The notes beneath the pieces were generated by a model, which was given only the letters and a program-made list of their open reading frames with translations, ran no database searches and was not told the origin of the DNA. Shown here in pieces: positions 21,353 to 32,400 of a stretch of DNA of 64,000 nucleotides. Within the stretch, counting starts at the first letter, position 1; each line of letters starts with the position of its first letter. Source of the stretch: Paraphoma chrysanthemicola (Eukaryota > Ascomycota > Dothideomycetes > Pleosporales > Phaeosphaeriaceae); NCBI GenBank assembly GCA_020744225.1, contig JAGMWG010000002.1:2356001-2420000 (forward strand), read 5' to 3'. The translations under genes and the position numbers were made by a program.

Positions 21353-24300
21353 ATGAGCACCAGTCCTCGAAAACACCGCGCGCCTTTCCGCCCGGTTGAT
21401 ACATTGTCCTCGCCGCAGAAGCCGCTGTTCAAGGCAGACACTGCCAAGGCCGACCCACGAGCAGAGAGCGAGAACGATAGCTCTTTCCTACAGCAACACT
21501 CTCCCTCATATCTCGGCAATTCAAGCAGCCTCTTTGAGGAGGAGAGCTTCGGTATCAGCCCACAGTACGTCAGCAGAACCAGCCCACCGTACACCATCTA
21601 ATCAACCCCGCAGACCAGCACTACCACCACCGACTTCGCGAGGGCACGCAGCTCAACGATCACATCCACTACCCCGCAAGATGGTGCGAGAGCGAGAGCC
21701 TTCTGCCCCGCAGCCGCCTCGTAATGGTGCACACGCTCCAGCACCACCGCCTGCGCCGAAACCGCTACAAGAGCTCAAGACGTCCACACCGCAATTTGGG
21801 CAGACCAGTCCCCTGAGGAACCCGTTGAAGCAGAGCCGCGCCAGCGACGAGTATGCACATCTCTTCAATAAGCCGAAGCCGGGCCAGCGGCGTCCAGAGC
21901 ACTTCCAGTCAGCACCCCGCATACCACCGCCAGGCGCAGCGCCACAAACCACACAACATCGCGCCCCGTCACAGGCAAATTCTCTGGATACGCTGAATCG
22001 GCCTTTCAAGGTTCCAGCGCCACAGCCAGGGCCACGCTATAGCACGGCATCGTCCACCGGCTCCGACTTCATGGAGATACCAGCCTCGCACTTCCTACCA
22101 CGACCATCGCAAGGAGCGCCTGTGCTCGTACCTAGGCCATCGAATCCTCCAGCACAGACGTCGTTCCCTCCCCCTCGGCCCGTCTTCTCTACGCTGGGTC
22201 AAGCTAGCGACTTCCACCCGGTTAACATTGGAGCTCACAACCCACTTCAAGCGCCGAGAAAAACGGTGATCCTAGATGATGAGGATGACTTTGATCCTGA
22301 CACGGCAATACGTGCAGAAGGAGATCGTTTTGGGGCGCCAGACATGTACGCGTATGTCGACTCAGGCCAGGCCAGCGAGAATATCAAGGCGCTTCTCGAG
22401 GGCGCTTTTGACGAAGACGGCGAAAAGATTCCCAGGACGCGTCTTCGTAAGAAGAAGAAGCAGCAGGAGGATGATGCTGGTCAGTCGCTGGCCAACCGGC
22501 TACAGGCTCTCGAAGTCAAGGACAAGGAAGCTGCAGCCGAGCCGCAAGAGGACGAGGAAGAAGAGGATGACGGCACGGTAGATGGTCTCAAAGTAAAGCT
22601 TCTGCCTCATCAGGTCGATGGTGTAGCCTGGATGATCGAAAAGGAGACGGGGATGCACAACAAGCGCGCCAAGCTACCAAAGGGCGGCATTCTCGCAGAT
22701 GACATGGGTCTGGGAAAGACTGTCCAGTCCATGGCCCTAATACTCTCTAACCAACGACCGGAAAAGGGTGTTGAGCCAGAGAACAAGAAGAACCGTATTG
22801 CCGACTCCACGGGCAAGGGCACGCTGGTAGTGGCTCCATTGGCGCTCATCAAGCAGTGGGAAGCCGAGATCAACACCAAGGTCATGAAGTCGCATGCGCT
22901 CAAAGTCCTGGTCCATCACGGCCCGAGCCGCACAAAGTCTGCAGATAAACTCAAGCAGTACGACGTCGTCATCACCACCTACCAGGTCCTTGCGTCGGAA
23001 CATGCAAGCTGTGGTGACGGGCCTGATGGCCTTAAGAAGGGATGCTTTGCTGTGAACTGGTATCGAACAATGCTAGACGAGGCACATACCATCAAGAATC
23101 GCAACGCCAAGATGACGAAGGCTTGCTACGATGTGCGCTCGCACTACCGCTGGTGCTTGACTGGCACGCCGATGCAAAACAACCTTGACGAACTGCAAAG
23201 TTTGATCAAGTTCTTACGTATCCAGCCTTACTGCGAGATGTCCAGCTGGAAGGACTCCATCTCGGGTCCCATGAAGAATGGCCGAGGTAACCTCGCAATG
23301 AGACGACTGCAGATCTTCTTGAAGGCCTTCATGAAGCGTCGAACGAAGGATGTGTTGAAGAAGGAAGGGGCGCTCAACTTCGGCGGCAAGCCCAAAGATG
23401 GCGATGAGAAGCCTGCATTCCAGATTGTTGAGCGCAATGTCGAGACTGTCGTTGGAGAGTTCACAGCAAAGGAGCGTGCTTTCTACGACCGCCTTTCCGA
23501 CCGCGCACAATCTCGTCTCGACGAGATGATGGGCGGTGCCAAGCAAGATTACATTGGAGCCTTGGTGTTGCTGCTGCGGTTACGTCAAGCCTGCAACCAT
23601 CCGAACCTGACGAAGACGAATGTAAAAGATGACAAGGATGCATTGACCACTGGATCGAAGCCTCGCAGCCCGACAGGTCTCCAGACACCCCGCAAAGCAG
23701 CCAGGGATGATGCGGACGACCTCGCTGATCTCCTCGGCGGCCTCAGTGTCCAGACCAAGCGTTGTGACATATGCCAGACCACCTTGACGCGCGACAATGC
23801 AGATATGAACGCCGTGCGTTGTGTCGAATGCGAGACTGATCTGCACGCTTCGGCGAAGAAGTCGAAGAAGCACAAGAAACATCGCAAGCATAAGCACAAG
23901 AGCGAGAAGGTCAAGAAGCAGATCGTGGACTCAGAAGATGAGGAAGCTGATGAGAAGCCAAAGGCCTCCAAGACTTCTCGAGACCGTCGTGTGATTGTCG
24001 ACAGTGATGATGAGGATGAGGCAGGAGAGTGGCTAGTTCCCGAAGACCAGCAGCATGCAGAGGACTTGGGCAAAGCCGGTGGTACAGACGACGAGAACGC
24101 AGAGGGTGGTGGTGACACACTTGTGTCCGCCGACTCAGAAGCATCCGGAAGCGAGGATGAGAGTAAGAGCAACCTCGACTCCTTCGTGGTCCACGACACC
24201 GACAGCGACGATGACGCACCTGTTGCTCGCAAGAAGCTATCGAAGAAGGCACCTCGAGTGATCAGCCTGGACTCTGATGATGACGACGATGCCTCCACTA

Positions 24301-25128
24301 CATCTGAGAGCGAGTCGGACTCAGAAGCTGATTCGGAGGACTCTGACACTGATGCCTCTGAAGATCCAGAGTACAATGCCTCCGACCTTACGCCTTCAAC
24401 CAAGATTCGCCAGCTTCTCCAGATCCTCGAGAAGGAGACGCCTGACCACAAAGTGATTGTATTCTCGCAGTTCACGTCTATGCTCGACCTCATCGAGCCC
24501 TTCCTCAAGCGACAAGGCTACAACTTCACGCGCTACGATGGCAGCATGCGCAACGACCTCCGCGAAGCAAGTCTGCACAAGCTGCGCAACGATAAGCGCA
24601 CGCGTGTGCTACTGTGTAGTCTCAAGTGTGGTAGCTTGGGTCTAAATCTAACGGCTGCGAGCCGGGTCGTCATCATGGAGCCCTTCTGGAATCCTGTAAG
24701 TCTGGGTAGCCTTTGATATAATCTCAATACTAACAGTCTCTTAGTTTGTCGAAGAACAAGCCATCGACCGCGTACATCGCCTCAACCAGACCGTCGACGT
24801 CACCGTCTACCGTCTCAGCATTCACAACTCTGTCGAAGAGCGCATCCTCGAGCTACAGGAAGCCAAGCGCAAGCTCGCCAATGCTGCGCTTGAAGGCGGC
24901 AAGGCGATCGGCAAGTTGAGCATGAAGGACATTATGGCGCTGTTCAAGCGTGAAGCGGAGTATGAGCCTGGTAGTGTGGACGATGTGGATGATCAGGGCC
25001 TGTATAGGCAGACGAGGGTCTTAGAGAATGGCGTAGAGAAGGGTGCCGACACCACAGCACCGAGGCCACCAAGAAAGGCTGGGAGTTTGGGGTTCAGGAA
25101 GGATGACAGTGTCTATGGGCGGCGTTAG
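21353..25128 (+). CDS. SNF2-family ATPase, Rad5/Rad16/Uls1-like, with degenerate RING insertion
   Basis: Exons 21353-21564, 21614-24695 and 24745-25128 (two 49-nt introns; GTACGT and GTAAGT donors) encode 1225 residues. The Ser/Pro-rich N-terminus of about 380 residues is disordered. Helicase motifs are GGILADDMGLGKT (about 427), LDEAHTIKN (about 556), LTGTPMQNNLDELQ (about 585), LRLRQACNHP, then VIVFSQFTSMLDL, CSLKCGSLGLNLT, and DRVHRLNQ in the last exon. This is a nuclear double-stranded-DNA translocase. Between the two RecA lobes lies a 270-residue insertion. It starts with CDICQTTLTRDNADMNAVRC and CVEC, a reduced version of the C3HC4 RING of Rad5/Uls1 proteins. A Lys-rich stretch and long Asp/Glu/Ser runs follow. 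Ubiquitin-ligase activity is therefore doubtful. The closest functional analogy is Uls1-type removal of chromatin-bound proteins, which is inference. Confidence 0.9.
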
Positions 25129-25600
25129 ACTTGGTAGACGGGCGTCTTAGATGGTGCATCGGGTCCTGGCGTTTTGAGTATCGGTTCTGGAATACCACGG
25201 GGCGAGGTGTAAGGGTCGGCGTAGTAGCATGTGTTCCATGGAAGCGTGAGAACCGCAATCCTATGCAGATCAAAAATCTCTTTATTTTTCAGTTCCGATC
25301 ACCCAGTGACTGCGCGTGCTTCATCGGGAGGAAAATAGGATCGCCCTGATCAGAAATTCGGTGAGATTGATCTTTCATACAGTACGTGATCGCAAGAGCT
25401 GACAATATGAAGGAAGGCTCGAGGAAAGTGAGACAAGGTTCAGGCAGGCCGGCCAAACAATATGCCAATAAGTAAAACAGTGCGGCTTGAAGGTCCCGGG
25501 CATCAAATCGGCCATATACATATCATGGTCATACTCCCAAAGAAAAGAAAGCATCATGCCGCTAATGGTGCGCTGAGCATATTATACGTCCGATCAAACA
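25129..25600. other. Intergenic, 472 bases
   Basis: This is the shared 3' flank of the SNF2 gene and the convergent zinc-finger copy. I see no coding signal. Confidence 0.55.
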
Positions 25601-26183
25601 TCAGTTCCCAGATGGATTCGCAAGCATGTGCGACGTCCAAATATGCGCCATGAGCTGGTCGTCCGTGGAGAACCTGTCTTCGCAGCAGCGGCATCGCCAG
25701 GACATTGTGGCGTCGGTCCCGTCGAAGTGGAGGCTTCAGTGCTTCTCTTTGAAGTGTTTGACGAACCAGGTGTAGCTGCCTTTCCATTTGCCTTTGCAGC
25801 CGGGGGTCGGGCAGTAGACTTGTTGTGCTGTTTCGACCTGCTGCGGGATGCTAGAGGTACCAACACCGGCGTCTGGGGGATTTGGGTCCGTGGCGTGGTG
25901 TTCAGAGAAAGGATTCAGGTTAGAGGTAGTTGTCTCATGGGTGGTACTGTAAAGATTTCCTGACCCTGGTGTGGCTCAGTACATGTGCAGGAGAAGACGT
26001 CGCCAACATACGGATGCTTTCAACCCAAGATAATAGGACGTGATGCGGTATATCTACCAGATGCTGGTGCCAGGCCACTATGCTCTCTACATCTACACCA
26101 CAATCCAAAAGTAGGGACATGACCTGGGTCGGCGTCATGGTCGACGATCGTGGGCCGATGAGCTGAGGCGTGGAGGGCGGCAT
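25601..26183 (-). pseudogene. Tandem copy of the small C2H2 gene, interrupted by an in-frame stop
   Basis: Exons 26183-26012 and 25965 onward (46-nt intron, GTATGT ... CCAG) match the gene at 26825-27434 throughout. The N-terminal block is MTPTQVMSLLLDCGVDVES ... WHQHLVDIP, and the first finger is CPTPGCKGKWKGSYTWFVKHFKEKH. Directly after that finger comes TGA (25738-25736). Downstream in the same frame the second-finger homology continues intact (SWRCRCCEDRFSTDDQLMAHIW) to another stop at 25603-25601. The reading-through homology shows the stop is a lesion relative to the paralogue. The locus may still yield a 133-residue one-finger protein, so it is either a young pseudogene or a truncated functional variant. 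Unspliced intron or readthrough explanations are possible, but no splice sites bracket the stop. Confidence 0.7.
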
Positions 26184-26824
26184 GTCCGGGAGGTGAGGGA
26201 CTTAGCAAAGGCAAGGACTCGAGTGAGATTCAAAGTATGCGTGGTGCAACGATAATGGTATGCTGCAGAAGTGGCGGATGTGCGGATATTTCGACCAGGG
26301 AGTCGAAGGTGGGTGGCAGAAGATTTTGTACGAAGAGAGAGCCCGTAATTATAGTCATTGGGACTTTTGCTCGTGAGTGAATGTTTCGAGACATTTTTCC
26401 AGCTCAGCGAGGGTTTAGAGGTCAACTGTGTTGTTGAAGTAACGTGCGCCGGGGAAGATGAAGAAAGGAGGCCCGCACACGGCTAGACTGCTCATGAACG
26501 ATCAGACGTGATTGGCCAGGGGTTACAACTTTCGCGTCTTCCGCCTCACTTTTTGGAATTAGGGCGAGCGATACATCCGCGTCCATGCAGTCACATTACG
26601 CAGGTGCTGAAGTACTGTTAGAGGCGGTCCTACTAGCAGATTCACTTACGGCCATCTCCAGTATCGTCGCGGTAAGCCACACTGAATGCAAGATGACACT
26701 TACCAGGCTTGCATTCAATTGCCCAATAATTGCGCAAATGTGCCGAAGGAAACAGCGAACGTCTCATGCTCGGATTTTGCACAACGCCAGAGTAGGTCTG
26801 GGCTTGAAGAACAATCCGAAAACC
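26184..26824. other. Spacer between the two C2H2 copies, 641 bases
   Basis: This holds the promoter of the interrupted copy and the 3' flank of the intact one. A 162-codon plus-strand frame crosses it but runs antisense to the intact copy's zinc fingers and is a shadow. Confidence 0.5.
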
Positions 26825-27434
26825 TTACATCTCCAAATCTACCCGCGAAGAGGTCGAAACCATGTGCTCCCGCCATATATGCGTCATGAGATGCTTGTCA
26901 TTTGCGAAGTCGACGCCGCAAAGACATCGCCACGCTACATTGTCAATCCCGTACCAATAATCATTGAGGTGCCTTTCTCTAAAATGCTTGACGAACCACG
27001 TGTAGCTGCCCTTCCATCTGCCCTTACACCCAGCTATTGGACAGTGAAGTTGTTGTGGAGCGTCATGAGTTGACGGCGTAAATACAAATGAGCTGGAGCT
27101 ACTGTGCTCAACTTCCGGCGCGTGGTGCGCAGTAGCGAGTCGAGAGCCGGAGCTGACGATCGGGGATGGAGGTGGCATGGTGGCTGCGTGTGCTGCACCA
27201 CTAGACCCTAGTACTAGAATTAGTACAACGCGTGAAGCAAATAGGCAGAATGCACTCACTGATGGTTTGGATCCAGACGCGTAAGATGTCCTGAGGTGTA
27301 TCGACGAGGCACCGATGCCAGTCCAAGATGCTGCCCTCATCTACACCAAGCTGTAATAATGCTGACATGATCTGGTTTGGCGTCATGGCTCTGTGCTCTG
27401 CTCGTATGGAGGTCATGTTCGAAGACGCGTCCAT
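26825..27434 (-). CDS. Small two-finger C2H2 protein with a conserved N-terminal helical block
   Basis: Exons 27434-27260 and 27207-26825 (intron GTGAGT ... GTACTAAT ... TACTAG, 51 nt) encode 185 residues. Residues 17-58 (MTPNQIMSALLQLGVDEGS, WHRCLVDTPQDILRVW) form a compact helical module shared with the tandem copy. A Ser/His-rich linker follows. The C-terminal 70 residues have two fingers, LHCPIAGCKGRWKGSYTW ... KHFRERH (C-x4-C, H-x4-H) and CLCGVDFANDKHLMTHIWREH (C-x-C, H-x4-H). The first has the long C-x4-C spacing of many fungal fingers. It may bind DNA or protein, and the N-terminal block may be an oligomerisation or effector-type domain. I do not know the family beyond this pair. Acceptors 6 bases apart (TTCTAG and TACTAG) are both in frame; the second is better placed from the branch point. 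Confidence 0.75.
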
Positions 27435-29821
27435 TGTGACCCAGTGCTGGGATCGAGATGAACGGCGGAAACTCCTCAAGCGTGAAGAACAAGCCCGGTG
27501 AATGGCCACGCAACTACGGTAATGGATACAGTATGTACGACAAAGTAGAAGGCTTGACGATGATGTTTTCCAACTCAATTACTTGAAGGTCAGAACATAA
27601 AACTACTTTGCAGTGCACCGTTGTGTCCGCCATGCGCTCAACCCTGGTGACGTAGACGTAGTTGTGTTGTGTTGGTGCTGCTATACTGCTGTCCCGACGT
27701 CGCCAGCTGCTCCCCCGGTAGGCAAGGCTGATTTTGAAACAAACGTTGCAGGAAGGCACGATGCTTTACGGCGAGACCAAAACGGCTTCTGGCAAGGAAG
27801 TCATGTGGTTTTCGCAGTCGGGCAGCAATCGATGGTCGGACTCAGACACTACGGTCGCAGGGCGAGATCAATGACGAACTTCAAATTATAATAACCCAGT
27901 CAATCTCTCGATTTCGTTAGAGACAAGGAATAGCATTCGAAGGGCGAGGGTCGTTGCAATATATACTACCTTTGCGAGTACGAGGCTGTCGAGCAAGCAC
28001 AAAGTTGCGAAAACTTTCGGTTCGCATGTCTGGATATTGGAGCCAACTACGACTTTGTCCCAGGAATCTGCAGGGTGTTAGATTCTCCAATCCGTGGACA
28101 TTTGATGTTCGCTAAAAAGGGGATCGGCGCAAGGCCGGTAGACGACTGTTCTGAGAAGAGTCGGGTGGTATCGAAGTGGACACTAGCAGGGATAGAAGTA
28201 AGCTTATACCGTCCCTCGCCAGCCGGGCATACTGGTAGCCAGTAAAAAGCGGCAAGGAGGTAGTTTGAGACTCTCTGACTGACAGCGCTATTCCCGAAGC
28301 GTGGCGGGGTTTGAGATCCCTGCAAGCCACAATGACGAGTCTGAGAACACCCGACAGGCAAAGCAATATGCTTGAGATCTTTACCTTCAAATGTCTGCTT
28401 TTGGACGCATGGAGGGGAACCAAGTTGCAGCGATGGGCATTAAATGGTCGAGGACACTGTGACTAGTTGACGATAGTCTGGCTGCGAAAGTGAGAGAATC
28501 GTCCTGGCCAGCTTCCCCAGCACTCCGCGCGGTCAACTTGCAAATGGATGCTATAAAGAAGAATGTGTATGAAGGCGCTAACGGGCTATCCGCCGAAGCC
28601 CTCGCATGCCACGCAACCTAGGCTACGCCAGCAGGCTCGAGCATACTTCTCAATTTGGTACGATGGAACCCCTACTCCTTCACCGACTGCGGCATCGTAA
28701 ATTTAGTTAGGCGCTAGCACAAGGCTCGCAGCGGGCCAGTGAGCGTTGGGCGCGTCAAGGCTCAGCGCGCAGCTCAGTGCACGGGAGCGTCGGAGGCCTG
28801 GTGCATGGGGTCGTATGATACGCCGGGCAGTGTGAAAGCGCTGTATTGGCGAGAGGTGTCCTTCCGCCCTATCCCCTGCGCACACCAGCCCTATAACTCT
28901 TGGCTGGACGGCTGCGTAGGAGCGCTCGCGGCATCAGTTCTCACTGCGATAAGGAGGGAATTGGGAATAAAACTCACGCATGCACCCTAAAAGCGGTAAG
29001 AGCAGGTCACACATGAAGCTGGACAAAGGACTGTAGCACGAGCAGGGGCTCCTCGCGAGTCGCGAGCTCCATATGATGGCACATACTAAATTCACAACGC
29101 TCCTGTGACCTTCTACAAGGCTTTACCCGCTTGGATCTAACTCCGGCCATGTCCTGGGTTGCAGGCAATCGCTGCATCTGGGCACACTGGTGACCTGGAA
29201 TACTAAATGGCATGCGACTGGCACCAAACGTCGACTGGGTATAGCGGTGGCACGGAAGGTGGTCCTTTGCAGAGCTGCATATGGGGATACTAGGGGCCAC
29301 TGCAGCGGATCAGGGATGCGATCTTAGCGCAGAATCAGCCCAGAGACATCCCATGAGCAGGGATCTCGCTTCTGCAGGACAGGCAGTGGCCGGGCTGGGC
29401 CGGGCTGGTCTCAGGCGCACGAAACGCTCGTATTGGCGGAGAGTGCCAACAGTATGCGCTTAGCAACCTGGCTGCGGGGTTATGATCGAAAACATCCGCA
29501 TTTGTATGCGACCCGTATAGAAAGGAAGCCGTACCGATGCCGGCTGACGTTGTACCTAGAGAACATCCTGCATATATACAGCCCAATGGGTCGGCGCCAT
29601 CCCGACCCCTATATGCGATCATCGCAAGAAAGAAGGCGCGCCCAAGTTGTAGAAGAACCCAATGACAAGTAGGATAAGCCAAATAGTGTATTTCGTTCCG
29701 ATCTAATAACGCGGCTTCGTCTTGGCCGCCAGACGTTTATGCAAATGGCATTTACACGGCAAGGCAACATGCTTCGCGTTGCTGTAATCTGAAGATCGTC
29801 GACGACAGCTAACTGTCAGTC
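27435..29821. other. Gene-poor stretch, 2.4 kb
   Basis: This is the longest stretch without a convincing gene. Frames of 60-115 codons occur on both strands with no domain, no conserved splice-supported extension and mixed composition. No terminal repeats, transposase remnants, tRNA or satellite were recognised. It includes the promoter of the intact C2H2 copy at its left end. Confidence 0.5.
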
Positions 29822-31431
29822 TCAGAGTCGCTTATGCCAGAAGTCTTGAGGCGACTCGCTCCTCTCATGTCTCTTTCGCCAGCCTCGCGGCTCTCTCCCT
29901 CTCGTCCCTCCAACCGGATGGAATGGGCTCGGTGCTCCCGCTTCTTCCTCATCGATCGCCTCATCTTCGGTTCCATTATCAGTCCCGTCATCAGTAGCCT
30001 CGCTCTCGAGCGAGTGCACTGATTCTTCAGGGCCTCTCACTTCCGCCTCGACTGGACTGCTCTCCTCTCTCATTATTGCACCGTCTTCAGGCGTTGTAGT
30101 CCACATCACATCCTCGATGCTGCTGCTAGCCTCGCTTGAGCAATCTCGATTTCGTCCGTTGACAAGTCCTTCCGTTCGATCTACGAGCAGTTCGGGCAGA
30201 CTGCTAGTAGATTCAGACCCTGAAGTAGTACCGACTTTGTACAATGAGCGGACTGGTGAATATGGGTCCATCCCCACTCTGCCATCTTCGTTGCTTGCTC
30301 TGTATCTTGCCCGTGCCTGTGGAGCACTGTCATAATCAAGACCAGCTTCGACGATACCAGACGACGGATCCTGGCCCACGAATTGTATAATGGCGGGTTT
30401 GATATGACCCGTGTGCAACCGACTTCCTTTGTCTTCGATGTGTATGCGACTGTTTGTGGGGATTGTCTCGCTTGGCTCGGGAACTGACGGTTCCATTGAT
30501 GGACGAACTGATGAAGGGTCTGAGGCGAACATCGTCGTCCTTGTTGAAATAGATGGCTGCACTGAGTCGGCTCGGCTCCGGCGAAGCTCTGTTGTAGCAC
30601 GGGCATTGCGATTACGTCGTCGGTGACCCGACAGCCGCAAAGGCAAGACATCTTCGGTATAATGCTCCACCGACTTCGTGAATTGCAAGAGCTGTTTGGT
30701 CTCGGGAACGACGTCGTTGCTGTTCCAGGACTTCAACTTCTCCTGTTGCTCCCTCAGATCATCCACAGCTTCGATTCTACGCTTGTCGTCAGCGTGCCTT
30801 TGCTTGCGACGATTGCGGCTGAGCAGATTAGCATTAGCTATGAAACTACACATGACCACACCACGAACCGTTTCTGCTCTAGCAGCATCATTTTATCCTC
30901 CAAACTGACGCCAAGATGCTCTTCAGTCGTCTGCCGACTGCCCCGAGCCATTGCCGCTTCCAGCAATCGCACTTCGTCGTCCAGTCGTTCGATGGCGCGA
31001 ATGTTCGAAAATCCGATGATACTTTCCCGCGCAACAGACAACGACGAGCGCAAGAGCTTCACGTCTCGGTCGCTGAAATACCATTTCAGGCAAGCTTTCA
31101 ATCTCTCTATCTTTGAGTTCCCTTGATCCCCACTGATGGCTTGCACTTGAGCCAACAGCTTGGAAATCCCTATTATTGCCTTTTCGGCCCATGCAGTGAG
31201 AAGTTTGATAGCTGCTGCGGAACGGGCGCCATGCTTTCCATCGGATGGGCAGACTTCGAGGAAGTCTTCATACAAACCCGCAAATATTTCCATCTCTTTG
31301 GCTAGTTTATTCACATCGCGCGGTGCGTGCCGTATGGTCTCGAATGTATTCCGAAGGGAGCGGCTTAAGCGCAGTAATTCTGGGCAGAGCACGATGCCCG
31401 CCGATACAGCCCCAAAAATTCCTAATTCCAT
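29822..31431 (-). CDS. Helical protein with STAND/HeLo-like N-terminus and disordered tail
   Basis: Exons 31431-30869 and 30818-29822 (50-nt intron, GTTCGT donor, GCTAAT branch, CTCAG acceptor) encode 519 residues. The first 190 residues are all-helical. They begin MELGIFGAVSAGIVLCPELL, then RSLRNTFETIRHAPRDVNKLAKEME, a layout seen in fungal N-terminal domains of NLR-like, ankyrin and incompatibility proteins (a hydrophobic start, then an AP-x-x-(V/I)-x-x-L-x-x-E helix). Residues 190-240 are a basic coiled coil (RRNRRKQRHADDKRRIEAV). The remaining 280 residues are Ser/Glu-rich and disordered. There is no NACHT, NB-ARC or ankyrin region. It could be a signalling or adaptor protein of the innate-immunity-like type or simply a structural protein. 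The similarity is pattern-level only. Confidence 0.75.
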
Positions 31432-32400
31432 TGTATTTGGAGTTGGAATTGTACTAGAAACAAGATGTGAGAAAATGGGGATTGTAAAACTGCTCTGGCA
31501 GAATTGAGCAGCATGCAGAGATCAAGATATCGTAATCCCCTCGAGTGTCGCCTTATGCGCATCTTGACCGGTGAACTGGTGGCTCTGGCTCGCGTGCAAC
31601 ACGCCTGCCCAACCAGCACCTTCGACACTCACCATGCTGCAAGCTCTCTGCAGCCAGGAGCGGGGTTTGCAAGCACCTCGCCTCTCTGCAGGCAGATTGA
31701 TGTGCCCCACGCGCAGCTTCTCGATGGTTCCTTCGTGTCGCCGACGCTGTGCGCATATGCATTGACATAGGAAATTTTCGTTGGCGGCGGTTGCGACAAT
31801 CTGGGTGTGCTGAATGACGAATACGATGAGTGCATGAGCTCCTTTGGTAGAGAGCTGATTGCGCCATAGGCATCTTGATGGAAAGTACGCGACGGTGATG
31901 GGAGAGAAGCGACAGCGTTGAGTCTCAGATGTGAAGGCGCACGGTTTAGTCGCTTGGCACCGACGTCAATGGCAGGCACGGTCACTTCAATGCAGCGGGC
32001 AGACACCAACACTCTTGTAGCAAATCGGATCCCTTGTCACACGAAGCTATCCATGGATCGTAGTTGCAGCTGGCGGAGTCGCGCAGCTATAACCCGAATC
32101 ATCAGAGGAAAAGGGTATTATCCATCCCACTCGTTACCAAACGCCATCTCCCATCGAGATTCTCCATGACAGTATCCAGCTTCCATCAACAGAGGGCTTC
32201 AAACTCTCTCGTATCCATCATTCAACCTTGCCGCCATCTGCGTATTCTCTCGTGGAAAGCGTCTCGAGCGTTGCGAAGCTGCGGCTGATAAAAAGTCAAT
32301 ACAGTCCCCGCCACAAGGAAGCAGGATAGTCGTACCAGTGTGACACAGCTCAGTCCACCTCAAGAAAGACGGCGTACTCCAATGCTCTCTCCACTGCCCT
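31432..32400. other. Intergenic, 969 bases
   Basis: This lies between two minus-strand genes. It contains the promoter of the helical protein gene. Overlapping frames on both strands near 31550-31900 have no support. Confidence 0.55.

Noticed and set aside
23585..24508. 307-codon Ser-rich minus-strand frame
   Set aside because: It is exactly antisense to the acidic Asp/Glu/Ser region of the SNF2 ATPase; a low-complexity GA-rich strand gives a long Ser/Leu frame on the other strand by composition.
26585..27073. 162-codon plus-strand frame
   Set aside because: Runs antisense through the intact C2H2 copy's fingers; the finger pattern and splice structure support the minus strand.
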